12,410 bases of DNA, from assembly GCA_041674345.1 (NCBI GenBank), contig JBAYVY010000068.1, positions 1 to 12,410 of the forward strand, given 5' to 3'. This DNA comes from JBAYVY01 sp041674345 (lineage in GTDB: Bacteria > Planctomycetota > Phycisphaerae > Phycisphaerales > Zrk34). A program made the position numbers and the translations under genes. This document shows positions 6,267 to 12,410 of this stretch, one piece after another; within the stretch, counting starts at the first letter, position 1, and the number at the start of each line of letters is the position of its first letter. The notes under the pieces were generated by a model. That model was given only the letters and a program-made list of their open reading frames with translations, ran no database searches and was not told the origin of the DNA.

Positions 6267-8240
6267 ATGGCTTTTGACGCATCCGTACACGCCAAAGCGA
6301 TTGATCTGACGAAACTTTCGATTGAAATGACCACCGCCGCCGGTTCGGGGCATCCAACTTCCGCCGCGTCCTTGTCGCACATTGTCACGGTGCTGTTCTA
6401 CAACCATCTGCGTCACGACCCCGCCCAGCCGGCCCACCCCGCGTCCGACCGCCTGGTTCTCAGCGAAGGCCACGCCGTGCCGATCGTTTATGCCGCGTGT
6501 GCCGATCTGGGCATCAGCGCGATCTACGACGGCCAGCTCCGCCCGACCACCCGCGAGGATGTCATGCAGCTTCGCGCGATCGCTTCGCCCGTCGATGGCC
6601 ATCCGCATCCGATCTTCGGCTTCACGCTGTTCGATGCCGCCACCGGCTCGCTCGGCCAAGGGCTGAGCGTCGCCGCGGGCCTGGCATGCGCCGCCCGCGT
6701 CGATGGTCTGAACAAACGCATCTTCTGTATCATCGGCGACGGCGAATCGCGCGAGGGGCAGGTTTGGGAAGCGGTCGATTTCATCGCCGATCACAAACTG
6801 GCCGCGGTGTGTCCGATCTTCAACTGCAATGTGTATGCGCAATCCGACAAGGTAAGCCCGCTCCAGTCGCCGGAACACACCGCGAAGAAACTGGAAATCG
6901 CCGGTTACATCGTGAAGGTGATCGATGGGCACAATCCCTCGGAGATCATGGCCGCTCTGAAAGCGCATGCCGACAATCAGCAGGGCGACGGCCGGCCGTT
7001 CGCCATCGTCGCCAAAACCGTCAAGGGCTGGGGCGCTCCGTCGATGCAGGGCCAGGGCCACCACGGCACGCCGATCAAGAAAGACAAGCTCGCCGCCACC
7101 TTCGCCGAACTGGACAAGACCGCCCAGGGCCTGAACGCCATCTGGATCAGCGACGATCTGAAGATTCCCGCTCTTCCGCAAACCGCAAGCCCCAAGCCCC
7201 AAGCCGCGGTATTGCCGAGCTTCACCGAAGCGCTGGCGCAGTTCGGCAAATCCGACGTGCTGACCAAGGGCGTCTGGGCCACCCGCCGCGCCTACGGCAT
7301 CGCGCTGCGCGCCCTGGGCCACGCCAATCCGAACATCACCGTGCTGGACGCCGATGTGAAAAACTCGACGTTCGCTGAGGATTTTTTCAAAGACCCCGCG
7401 CTGGCCGCCCGCTATTTTGAATGCCGCATCGCCGAGCAGAACATGGTCAGCGTCGCCGCTGGTTTGGGCGCGAAAACCGCCGGGAAGATTCCGTTTTGCA
7501 GCACCTTCGCCAAGTTCTTCACCCGTGCATATGACCAGATCGAAATGGCGGTCAACAGCGGGGCGAACCTCAAGATGGTCGGCTCGCACGCCGGCGTGTC
7601 CCTCGCCGCCGACGGCCCCTCCCAAATGTCCTTGCCCGATATCGCCTGGTTCCGCTCGTTCACCAACGTCAAACGACCCGACGGAACGCCCGCGATGTAT
7701 CTGCTCCAACCCGCCGATGCGTTCGCCGCTTATTCGCTCGCCCTGAAAATGGCCGAGTACGACGGCCCCTGCTACATGCGAACCCTCCGCCCCGAAACCG
7801 AGTTCCTCTACGACGACAAAACCCCCTTCACCCTCGGCGGGCACGAACTGCTCACCGAAGGCGAAGACCTCCTGCTCATCGCGTCCGGCTACATGGTCCA
7901 CGAAGCCAACAAGGCGCTGGACAAACTCGACGCCGCCGGCATCGACGCCGCACTGGTTGATCTGTATTCGCTGCCCTTCGATAAAGAGGCGATCCTCGAC
8001 CTCGCCCAGCAATGCAACGGCATGGTGATGACCCTCGAAGACAACTACGGCGGCGGATTCGGCGGCGCGATCGCCGATATCCTCGCCGAAGACGGCGGAC
8101 ACTTCACGCTCAAACAAATGTACGTCAACCGCATGCCCAAGAGCGGCCGCGAACCCGACGACGTGATGAAATACCTGGGCCTGTCCGCCGACGACATCGT
8201 CCGCGAAGCCACCAAGTTCATGGAACTGGCGTCGGCATGA
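6267..8240 (+). CDS. tkt: Transketolase
   Basis: Thiamine-diphosphate enzyme of the non-oxidative pentose phosphate pathway, moving two-carbon ketol units between sugar phosphates in the cytoplasm. Its 657 residues are laid out like the animal enzyme (human about 623). The N-terminal domain has AAGSGHPTS near 24-32, SEGHA at 66-70 and the cofactor motif GDG (157-159) with NCN (186-188). The pyrimidine-binding domain has DADVKNSTF, the catalytic glutamate E390 in CRIAEQNM, CSTFAKFFTRAYDQI and GSHAGVSLAADGPSQM; the C-terminal domain follows from about 515. Residues 307-314 of the interdomain linker (ASPKPQAA) are encoded by a CAAGCCC tandem repeat. The closeness to the animal/archaeal branch rather than E. 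coli TktA is my reading from remembered sequences. The ATG at 6267 has AGGAG 6 nt upstream. It is monocistronic, with its own promoter and terminators. Confidence 0.95.
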   Translation: MAFDASVHAKAIDLTKLSIEMTTAAGSGHPTSAASLSHIVTVLFYNHLRHDPAQPAHPASDRLVLSEGHAVPIVYAACADLGISAIYDGQLRPTTREDVMQLRAIASPVDGHPHPIFGFTLFDAATGSLGQGLSVAAGLACAARVDGLNKRIFCIIGDGESREGQVWEAVDFIADHKLAAVCPIFNCNVYAQSDKVSPLQSPEHTAKKLEIAGYIVKVIDGHNPSEIMAALKAHADNQQGDGRPFAIVAKTVKGWGAPSMQGQGHHGTPIKKDKLAATFAELDKTAQGLNAIWISDDLKIPALPQTASPKPQAAVLPSFTEALAQFGKSDVLTKGVWATRRAYGIALRALGHANPNITVLDADVKNSTFAEDFFKDPALAARYFECRIAEQNMVSVAAGLGAKTAGKIPFCSTFAKFFTRAYDQIEMAVNSGANLKMVGSHAGVSLAADGPSQMSLPDIAWFRSFTNVKRPDGTPAMYLLQPADAFAAYSLALKMAEYDGPCYMRTLRPETEFLYDDKTPFTLGGHELLTEGEDLLLIASGYMVHEANKALDKLDAAGIDAALVDLYSLPFDKEAILDLAQQCNGMVMTLEDNYGGGFGGAIADILAEDGGHFTLKQMYVNRMPKSGREPDDVMKYLGLSADDIVREATKFMELASA

Positions 8241-8257
8241 CCCCCGGAAGTTTGAAA

Positions 8258-8287
8258 ACAAAGCCGCGACCGTTGGTCGCGGTCTTC
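8258..8287 (+). terminator. Terminator-like hairpin after tkt, copy C of the dispersed element
   Basis: CCGCGACC at 8264-8271 pairs with GGTCGCGG at 8275-8282 around a GTT loop; the element continues TCTTC. It begins 17 nt after the tkt stop and is almost identical to copy B behind lon. Confidence 0.6.
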
Positions 8288-8291
8288 GCAC

Positions 8292-8323
8292 AAGCCCCGC
8301 GTTCCATGAACGCGGGCTTTTTT
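8292..8323 (+). terminator. Intrinsic terminator of tkt
   Basis: AAGCCCCGCGTT at 8292-8303 pairs with AACGCGGGCTTT at 8309-8320 with one bulged C, loop CCATG, followed by a run of six T (8318-8323). This is a textbook Rho-independent terminator, placed directly after copy C. Confidence 0.85.
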
Positions 8324-8411
8324 CATTGCGACAACAAAATCCGGCCAAGCCGGGGCAGAGCGAAGCGCCGCCCCGGGTTCCCCCTCCTCCAATCAGAAAT
8401 CAGCCATTCCC

Positions 8412-8440
8412 TTGCCCCACCCCCCGGCGTGATCTACAAT
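8412..8440 (+). promoter_or_regulatory. Sigma-70-like promoter
   Basis: TTGCCC at 8412-8417 and TACAAT at 8435-8440 are 17 nt apart. The start site would be near 8447. The first ATG downstream with a purine-rich upstream stretch (AAGGGG) is at 8473, not the membrane protein ATG at 8583. Confidence 0.5.
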
Positions 8441-8472
8441 CGCCGGCAACTCAACTACCAAGGGGCCAGGCC

Positions 8473-8682
8473 ATGTCCGGGACTGAGCATCACGACGATG
8501 ACAAGATGACGTATTTTACGTCTGCACTGAATGATCGAAATTCACCTCAACGCTGTTCTCTTTTCTTGGTCAGGAGAATCCAATGCGAATTTGGCTTGCT
8601 CTTGGTATTTGTTTTGTTGCTTCTGCGGCACTGGGGCAGGAACCCTTGCAATCGAAAGTTCATCAGCTTGAATGGAAAGTGA
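8473..8682 (+). pseudogene. Possible truncated ORF behind a promoter, overlapping the next gene
   Basis: An ATG at 8473, with AAGGGG 7 nt upstream and a promoter at 8412-8440, opens a 69-codon frame. The first 20 residues (MSGTEHHDDDKMTYFTSALN) look protein-like; from about residue 24 the frame becomes a shadow of the overlapping membrane protein gene at 8583. Base composition also falls in GC around 8500-8540. This fits a native gene start joined to a foreign segment, but a short leader peptide or no gene at all is possible. Confidence 0.25.
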
Positions 8683-8879
8683 ATCAACTTCAGCGGGATG
8701 TACACGATGCTGCGGGACCGGGAATCGCATTGATTCTTTTTGGGGCATTTTGCGCGTTATGGGCACAGAACACGAATCGAAATCCTTGGCTGTGGTTTTT
8801 TGTCGGCTTCTTTTTCAGTCTCGTCGCAGTATTCGTTTTGCTTTATAAGAATGCTGACGACAGAAAAAGGATGTCCTAG
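8583..8879 (+). CDS. Small membrane protein with signal sequence and coiled coil
   Basis: I do not recognise this 98-residue protein. Residues 1-18 are a signal peptide or first helix (MRIWLALGICFVASAALG, cleavage likely before QEP). Residues 21-43 form a short amphipathic coiled-coil-like stretch (LQSKVHQLEWKVNQLQRDVH). Two hydrophobic helices follow at about 46-62 and 69-88, then a basic tail (NADDRKRMS). The ATG at 8583 has AGGAG 6 nt upstream. Unlike its neighbours, the gene is rich in A and T with many T-ending codons, which suggests recent acquisition. The pattern of two C-terminal helices after a charged linker resembles small phospholipase-D-nuclease-like membrane segments, but I cannot assign a family. 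Confidence 0.65.
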   Translation: MRIWLALGICFVASAALGQEPLQSKVHQLEWKVNQLQRDVHDAAGPGIALILFGAFCALWAQNTNRNPWLWFFVGFFFSLVAVFVLLYKNADDRKRMS

Positions 8880-8948
8880 CAGCGAGTAGGTCGGGCCGCA
8901 GGTTGCCACCGGGGGGCCGCGCGGCTATGAAGACGAATCAATACTCGG

Positions 8949-8970
8949 CCCGCCCGCTTCAGCGGGCGGG
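8949..8970. repeat. GC-rich perfect hairpin, copy 1
   Basis: CCCGCCCGCT (8949-8958) and AGCGGGCGGG (8961-8970) form a 10-bp perfect stem around the dinucleotide TC. Confidence 0.85.
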
Positions 8971-9030
8971 GAGTGGGAAAATGCCGGCTCGGATTTTGGA
9001 GATCGAAGGAATACCGCACATCGCGCGACT

Positions 9031-9063
9031 GCCCGCCCGCTGAACCCCCGGAAGCGGGCGGGC
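9031..9063. repeat. GC-rich perfect hairpin, copy 2, with motif in the loop
   Basis: The same 10-bp arms as copy 1 (9032-9041 and 9053-9062, plus one more G-C pair outside) enclose an 11-nt loop, GAACCCCCGGA. Loop and right arm together contain the dispersed CCCCCGGAAG motif. Confidence 0.85.
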
Positions 9064-9124
9064 CGATTTATGTGCCACAATCTCTTCTTCGTGCCTTCGC
9101 GCTTTCGTGGCCCATCTCTCACTC

Positions 9125-10591
9125 TCACGCCAGTTCGCCGAGTTGTCGCTTCAATACTTTGCCCGTCGGACTGCGCGGCAGTTGATCCAGTTGCCGAATC
9201 TCGCGCGGCACCTTGAAACCCGCCAGATGTTCCCGGCAAAACGTGCGCAACGCCGCCTCACTGAAAATCTCACCTTCCGCTATTTCCACGAACGCCACCG
9301 CCACCTCGCCGCGTGACGGGTCGTTCCGCCCCACCACGCCCGCGGCTTTCACCGACGGGTGCTGCATCAGCACTTCCTCGATTTCGCGCGGGAACACGTT
9401 TTCACCGCCGATGATGAGCATTTCCTTCAACCGCCCGGTGATGAACAACCGGCCCCGCTCATCGAGCCGGCCGAAGTCGCCCGTATGAAAGAAACCCTCG
9501 TCGTCGATCGCCTGTCGTGTCAGTTCGGGCATCTTGAAATAACCGGCCATCACGTTCGGCCCGCGCACCGCCACCTCGCCCTCACTTCCGATAGGCAGCG
9601 CGTCGCCGTGCGTATCCAGCACGCGCACTTCGATCCCCGGCAGGAGGGTTCCGACGGATTTTTCGATCGCCGTCTCGGGCACGGACCATGACACGGCGGG
9701 CGAGGTTTCGGTCAGGCCGTAACCCTCAAGCAGACGCACGCCGAACCGCTCGCCGAACCGCAGATACACATCATGCGGCAACGGCTCGGCCCCGCTGACC
9801 GCCAGGCGGATCGACGCCATGTCTTCGCGGTCGACGTCCTTGACCGCCAGCAGCGCCGCGTACATGGAGGGGATCGCCATGAACACGTCCGGTCGATGCT
9901 CGCGCATCAGCTTGATGATTTTCGACGGCACGAAGCGCGCGGTGTAAACCACCTTCGCGCCCAGCACCAGCGGGATGAGCGTCATCGCCATCAGGCCGAA
10001 GCAATGGAACTGCGGCAAAACGCCGAGGAACCCGCTGCTTTCGGTCAACCCCGCGTGACGGATCGAGGCGAAAACATTGCTGCGAAGATTGCGATGGGTG
10101 AGCATGACGCCCTTGGGCCTGCCGCTGGTGCCGGAGGTGTAAAGGATCGCCGCGAGATCATCGTTCGGTGTGAACAGCGGCGGCATGCGCAACGGGGGAA
10201 ACCCCCGGAAGTTCAGTTCGTCGAGTTTCAGCAAGCGAATGTTTTTCGGCGAGCCGCCGAGGTATTCGAGCATCGGGCCGGCGGTGATGAGCGTGTCGGC
10301 TTCGCAATCGTCGATGACATATTGCCGCTCGCTTTCGCTGAGCAGGTAATTGACCGGCACGGCGACGCGACCGAGCATCCATGTCGCCAGCAGCGCCATC
10401 GGGAACGCCCCGCCGGTCGGCAGCATGATGGCGACGTGTCGCGTGGCGCATCGCTTTTCGATTTCTTCCGCCAGGTACAGCGCTCCGCCGATCAGGTCGA
10501 TGTTGCGCCAGGAACGCTGATCGTCGATCACCGCGATCCGTTGGGGATCGCGCAACGCGCGACGCAGAATCGGCCAGAGCATACTCGACAT
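9125..10591 (-). CDS. AMP-forming acyl-CoA synthetase / ligase
   Basis: This 488-residue ANL-superfamily enzyme activates a carboxylic acid with ATP to an acyl-AMP and then a thioester, probably with CoA. Visible motifs are the phosphate loop YTSGTSGRPKG (151-161), YGLTETSP (291-298), the HTGD motif (369-372) with Asp372, the hinge GRLKEM (386-391), GGENVFPREIEE (395-406) and the C-terminal catalytic Lys478 in PTGKVLK. This layout fits medium- or long-chain fatty acyl-CoA ligases; the substrate cannot be read from sequence. Residues 127-135 (NFRGFPPLR) in the variable stretch before the P-loop are encoded across a copy of CCCCCGGAAGT. The frame extends to 10735, but ATG at 10591 is preferred: GAGGA precedes it, MSSMLWPILRRAL is a typical family N-terminus, and the longer form would overlap the divergent gene. 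Confidence 0.92.
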   Translation of the reverse strand: MSSMLWPILRRALRDPQRIAVIDDQRSWRNIDLIGGALYLAEEIEKRCATRHVAIMLPTGGAFPMALLATWMLGRVAVPVNYLLSESERQYVIDDCEADTLITAGPMLEYLGGSPKNIRLLKLDELNFRGFPPLRMPPLFTPNDDLAAILYTSGTSGRPKGVMLTHRNLRSNVFASIRHAGLTESSGFLGVLPQFHCFGLMAMTLIPLVLGAKVVYTARFVPSKIIKLMREHRPDVFMAIPSMYAALLAVKDVDREDMASIRLAVSGAEPLPHDVYLRFGERFGVRLLEGYGLTETSPAVSWSVPETAIEKSVGTLLPGIEVRVLDTHGDALPIGSEGEVAVRGPNVMAGYFKMPELTRQAIDDEGFFHTGDFGRLDERGRLFITGRLKEMLIIGGENVFPREIEEVLMQHPSVKAAGVVGRNDPSRGEVAVAFVEIAEGEIFSEAALRTFCREHLAGFKVPREIRQLDQLPRSPTGKVLKRQLGELA

Positions 10592-10623
10592 TCGGTGCTT
10601 TCCTCGTTCGACCGGGTTGCACC

Positions 10624-10651
10624 CTGACAACCGCGGGATACCGGATAGAAT
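10624..10651 (+). promoter_or_regulatory. Possible promoter for the SPOR lipoprotein gene
   Basis: CTGACA at 10624-10629 and TAGAAT at 10646-10651 are 16 nt apart, about 30 nt before the ATG at 10683. It lies in the 91-bp divergent region shared with the acyl-CoA ligase, for which I could not see a clear promoter. Confidence 0.4.
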
Positions 10652-10682
10652 AGCTTGCCTCGAATCATAAGGAAATGATGTT

Positions 10683-11462
10683 ATGAAGTTCGTCACGCCG
10701 ATTTTCGCCATGTTCGTTCTGCTGCCCGCGTTCATGCTGGTCGGCTGCGCCGATCAGAGCGCGATGCTCAAGGACATCAGCGACGCTTACCAGAGCGCCC
10801 GCTTCGCCGACGCGCGGAGCAAGGCGCTGGAGTTGGAAGGCAAGAGCAGCGGCAAAACCAAAGAGCAGGCGCAATACTTCGCGGGCATCTCGGCCTACGG
10901 CATGGGACAGGACGAGGCGGCGATGAGCGATTTGCAGCCGCTGGTCAAATCGTCCGACCCGGCGATCGCCGGTTCGGCGGCGGCGACGTGCGGCATCATC
11001 TGCTATGACCGCGTGCAGGACGCGCAGGCGATGTCGTACCTGAAAATCGCCGAGGGCAAAGTCACCGGCGAAGACAAGGCGCGCGTGTATTACCATCTGG
11101 GGCTGATCGACCAGCGTGCCGGTCGATGGGACGAAGCGAGGCGGGAAATGACACAGGCGCTGAGCGCCACGAAGGACACGAAGTACCGCAAAGTCATCGA
11201 GCAGCGCATATCCGCCCGCGCGTTCACGCTTCAGTTCGGGGCGTATTCGCAGCAGAAACTGGCCGATACACGGGCCGCGACGATTCGCGAACTGCCCGGC
11301 GGTGCGGATGTGCGGCTGATGCCGAGCATGACGGCGGACGGCAAGTCGCTGTACCTGGTGCAGGCGGGGAATTACACGACCTACGAGCAGGCCGCCGCCG
11401 CGAAACGTGTGATGAACGTGAAGGATTCGATCATCGTGCCGCGGGTGGAATACCATCAGTAG
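10683..11462 (+). CDS. TPR and SPOR domain lipoprotein
   Basis: This is a 259-residue envelope lipoprotein. The signal peptide ends in a lipobox LVGC with Cys22 as the lipidated residue. Residues about 28-175 are helical with TPR-like pairs (e.g. KEQAQYFAGISAYGMGQDEA and ARVYYHLGLIDQRAGRWDEA). The C-terminal domain from about 181 is SPOR: FTLQFGAYSQQKLADTRAAT, then SLYLVQAGNYTTYEQAAAAK. SPOR domains bind peptidoglycan stripped of stem peptides, often at division sites, so a role at the cell wall is likely; the TPR part would hold a protein partner. The ATG at 10683 has AAGGAA (10669-10674) 8 nt upstream. It is divergent from the ligase and followed directly by the large inverted repeat, which may end its transcript. 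Confidence 0.87.
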   Translation: MKFVTPIFAMFVLLPAFMLVGCADQSAMLKDISDAYQSARFADARSKALELEGKSSGKTKEQAQYFAGISAYGMGQDEAAMSDLQPLVKSSDPAIAGSAAATCGIICYDRVQDAQAMSYLKIAEGKVTGEDKARVYYHLGLIDQRAGRWDEARREMTQALSATKDTKYRKVIEQRISARAFTLQFGAYSQQKLADTRAATIRELPGGADVRLMPSMTADGKSLYLVQAGNYTTYEQAAAAKRVMNVKDSIIVPRVEYHQ

Positions 11463-11463
11463 A

Positions 11464-11599
11464 AATGACGAATGACGAAATCCGAATGACGAATGAAATT
11501 CCAAGTTTCAAATTCCAAACCCCCGGATACGCTCGCAAACATTTTGGAACATTGGTATTTGTGATTTCATTCGTCATTCGGATTTCGTCATTCGTCATT
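11464..11599. repeat. Large inverted repeat, 36-bp perfect arms
   Basis: The arm at 11464-11499 is built of AATGACGAATGACG-type units and is the exact complement of 11564-11599; 64 nt separate them. The loop contains AACCCCCGGA (11518-11527), related to the dispersed motif. Further partial TTCGTCATT units continue to about 11620, touching the fumarase stop codon. It lies between convergent genes and could fold into a strong terminator-like structure for either. Confidence 0.9.
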
Positions 11600-11615
11600 C
11601 CGGCTTTGTCATTCG

Positions 11616-12410
11616 TCATTTTCTCGCCGCGGGGGGTCGCTCGAACTCGGCGAAGAAGTCGTTGCCTTTGTCATCGACGATGATGAAGGCGGGGAAGTTT
11701 TCGACTTCGATTTTGCGAACCGCTTCCATGCCCAAATCCTCGAAGTCAACGAGTTCGACTTTTTGGATGTGGTTCTGTGCGAGCAGCGCGGCGGGCCCGC
11801 CGATGGAGCCGAGGTAGAACCCGCCGTGTTTTTCGCAGGCGTCGGTGACTTGTTTGGAACGGTTGCCCTTGGCGACCATGACCAGGGAGCCGCCTTGGGA
11901 TTGGAACAGATCGACGAAACCGTCCATGCGTCCGGCGGTGGTGGGGCCGAAGGAGCCGGACGCCATGCCTTCGGGGGTTTTCGCGGGGCCTGCGTAGTAG
12001 ATGGGATATTGTTTGAAGTAATCGGGCATGGGCTTGCCGGCGTCGAGCATTTGTTTGATGCGTGCATGGGCGGCGTCGCGCGCGACGATGAGTGTGCCGG
12101 TGATTTCGAGGCGGGTTTTGACGGGGAATTTGGAGAGGATCGCGCGCACTTTGTCCATGCCGACCGACAGGTCGATTTTAACGGGGGCGGCCATTTCGGG
12201 GGCTTGCGCGGGCAAATACTTTTCGGGGTGGAACTCGAGTTGTTCGAGATAGATGCCGTCGCGGGTGATTTTGCCCTTGATGTTGCGATCGGCGGAGCAA
12301 CTGACGCCCATGGCGATGGGGCATGACGCGGCGTGACGGGGCAGGCGGATGACGCGGATGTCGTGGGCGATGTATTTCCCGCCGAACTGCGCGCCGATGC
12401 CGCACTTGTA
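11616..12410 (-). CDS. fumA: Class I fumarate hydratase, C-terminal half (cut by window edge)
   Basis: This iron-sulfur enzyme interconverts fumarate and malate in the TCA cycle. The 264 visible residues correspond to the C-terminal half of the single-chain E. coli FumA/FumB type (about 548 residues). Recognisable stretches include CGIGAQFGGKY, RVIRLPRH, GVSCSADRNIKGKI, YYAGPAKTPEGMASGSFGPT, AGRMDGFVDLFQSQGGSLVM, AKGNRSKQVTDACEKHGGFY and the ending EVENFPAFIIVDDKGNDFF. The Cys in GVSCSADR matches, by counting from the C-terminus, the third cluster ligand of E. coli FumA (Cys318). The start lies beyond the right edge. It resembles the fused alpha-beta form rather than the split two-subunit enzyme; the ATG at 12311 is internal. 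Confidence 0.95.
   Translation of the reverse strand, partial: YKCGIGAQFGGKYIAHDIRVIRLPRHAASCPIAMGVSCSADRNIKGKITRDGIYLEQLEFHPEKYLPAQAPEMAAPVKIDLSVGMDKVRAILSKFPVKTRLEITGTLIVARDAAHARIKQMLDAGKPMPDYFKQYPIYYAGPAKTPEGMASGSFGPTTAGRMDGFVDLFQSQGGSLVMVAKGNRSKQVTDACEKHGGFYLGSIGGPAALLAQNHIQKVELVDFEDLGMEAVRKIEVENFPAFIIVDDKGNDFFAEFERPPAARK

Larger units (their letters stand above)
8880..9124. other. Convergent intergenic region with two GC hairpins
   Basis: No gene is supported; the frames here translate repeat-like Gly/Pro/Ala sequence. It holds the twin hairpins at 8949-8970 and 9032-9062 and, at about 9080-9113, a CTTCGTGCCTTCGCGCTTTC stretch that resembles dispersed intergenic repeats of such genomes. 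It separates a plus-strand gene from a minus-strand gene, so the hairpins may act as terminators for both. Confidence 0.5.

Noticed and set aside
6252..8348. 698-codon open frame antisense to transketolase
   Set aside because: It is the antisense shadow of a fully recognisable transketolase and shows no motif of its own.
10592..10735. N-terminal extension of the acyl-CoA ligase (48 codons)
   Set aside because: It would overlap the divergent lipoprotein gene and its promoter, lacks a ribosome binding site, and has no family resemblance; the ATG at 10591 is well supported.
11464..11620. CRISPR-like repetition of TTCGTCATT / AATGACG units
   Set aside because: The units are too short, not regularly spaced by unique spacers, and arranged as one inverted repeat; no cas gene is present.

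Overview
The window reads as chromosomal DNA of a GC-rich planctomycete, probably of the Phycisphaerae type. This is inference from a PEP-CTERM sorting signal on a secreted protein, a DUF2934 protein, very Pro/Ala/Gly-rich linkers and many short dispersed intergenic repeats; there is no rRNA marker to confirm it. It is mostly ordinary housekeeping content. I see no CRISPR array, tRNA or rRNA gene, prophage or recognisable defence system.

Layout. 1-236: non-coding, with a probable repeat fragment. 237-1085: a PEP-CTERM exported protein, followed with a 4-bp ATGA overlap by a second signal-peptide-like ORF that is cut off near 1131 by a decayed ISNCY-type insertion sequence (about 1144-1650). 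1749-2303: a two-helix membrane protein behind a good promoter. 2600-2860: a small basic DUF2934 protein behind a long leader. 2983-5487 (minus): Lon protease, preceded on the same strand by a small heat-shock protein (5592-6026, minus), giving a probable proteostasis operon. 6267-8240: transketolase of the animal-like form, with a strong promoter and a good terminator. 8412-8879: a promoter followed by a small AT-richer membrane protein gene that looks foreign. 8880-9124: two GC-rich hairpins. 9125-10591 (minus): an AMP-forming acyl-CoA ligase, divergent from 10683-11462, a TPR/SPOR lipoprotein. 11464-11599: a large inverted repeat. 11616 to the right edge (minus): the C-terminal half of a class I iron-sulfur fumarase.

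The genes do not form one pathway. Lon and Hsp20 act together in protein quality control; transketolase and fumarase are central carbon enzymes; the ligase activates a carboxylic acid with CoA; the PEP-CTERM protein and the SPOR lipoprotein belong to the cell envelope.

The most distinctive signal is in the repeats. A short motif, CCCCGGAAG (mostly CCCCCGGAAG, often followed by T), occurs seven times, nearly always in dispensable places: a gene breakpoint, a hairpin loop, just after a stop codon, or inside linkers of Lon, Hsp20 and the ligase. Separately, three unrelated genes (DUF2934, lon, tkt) each carry a near-identical hairpin element 9-17 nt after the stop codon, always in the sense orientation.
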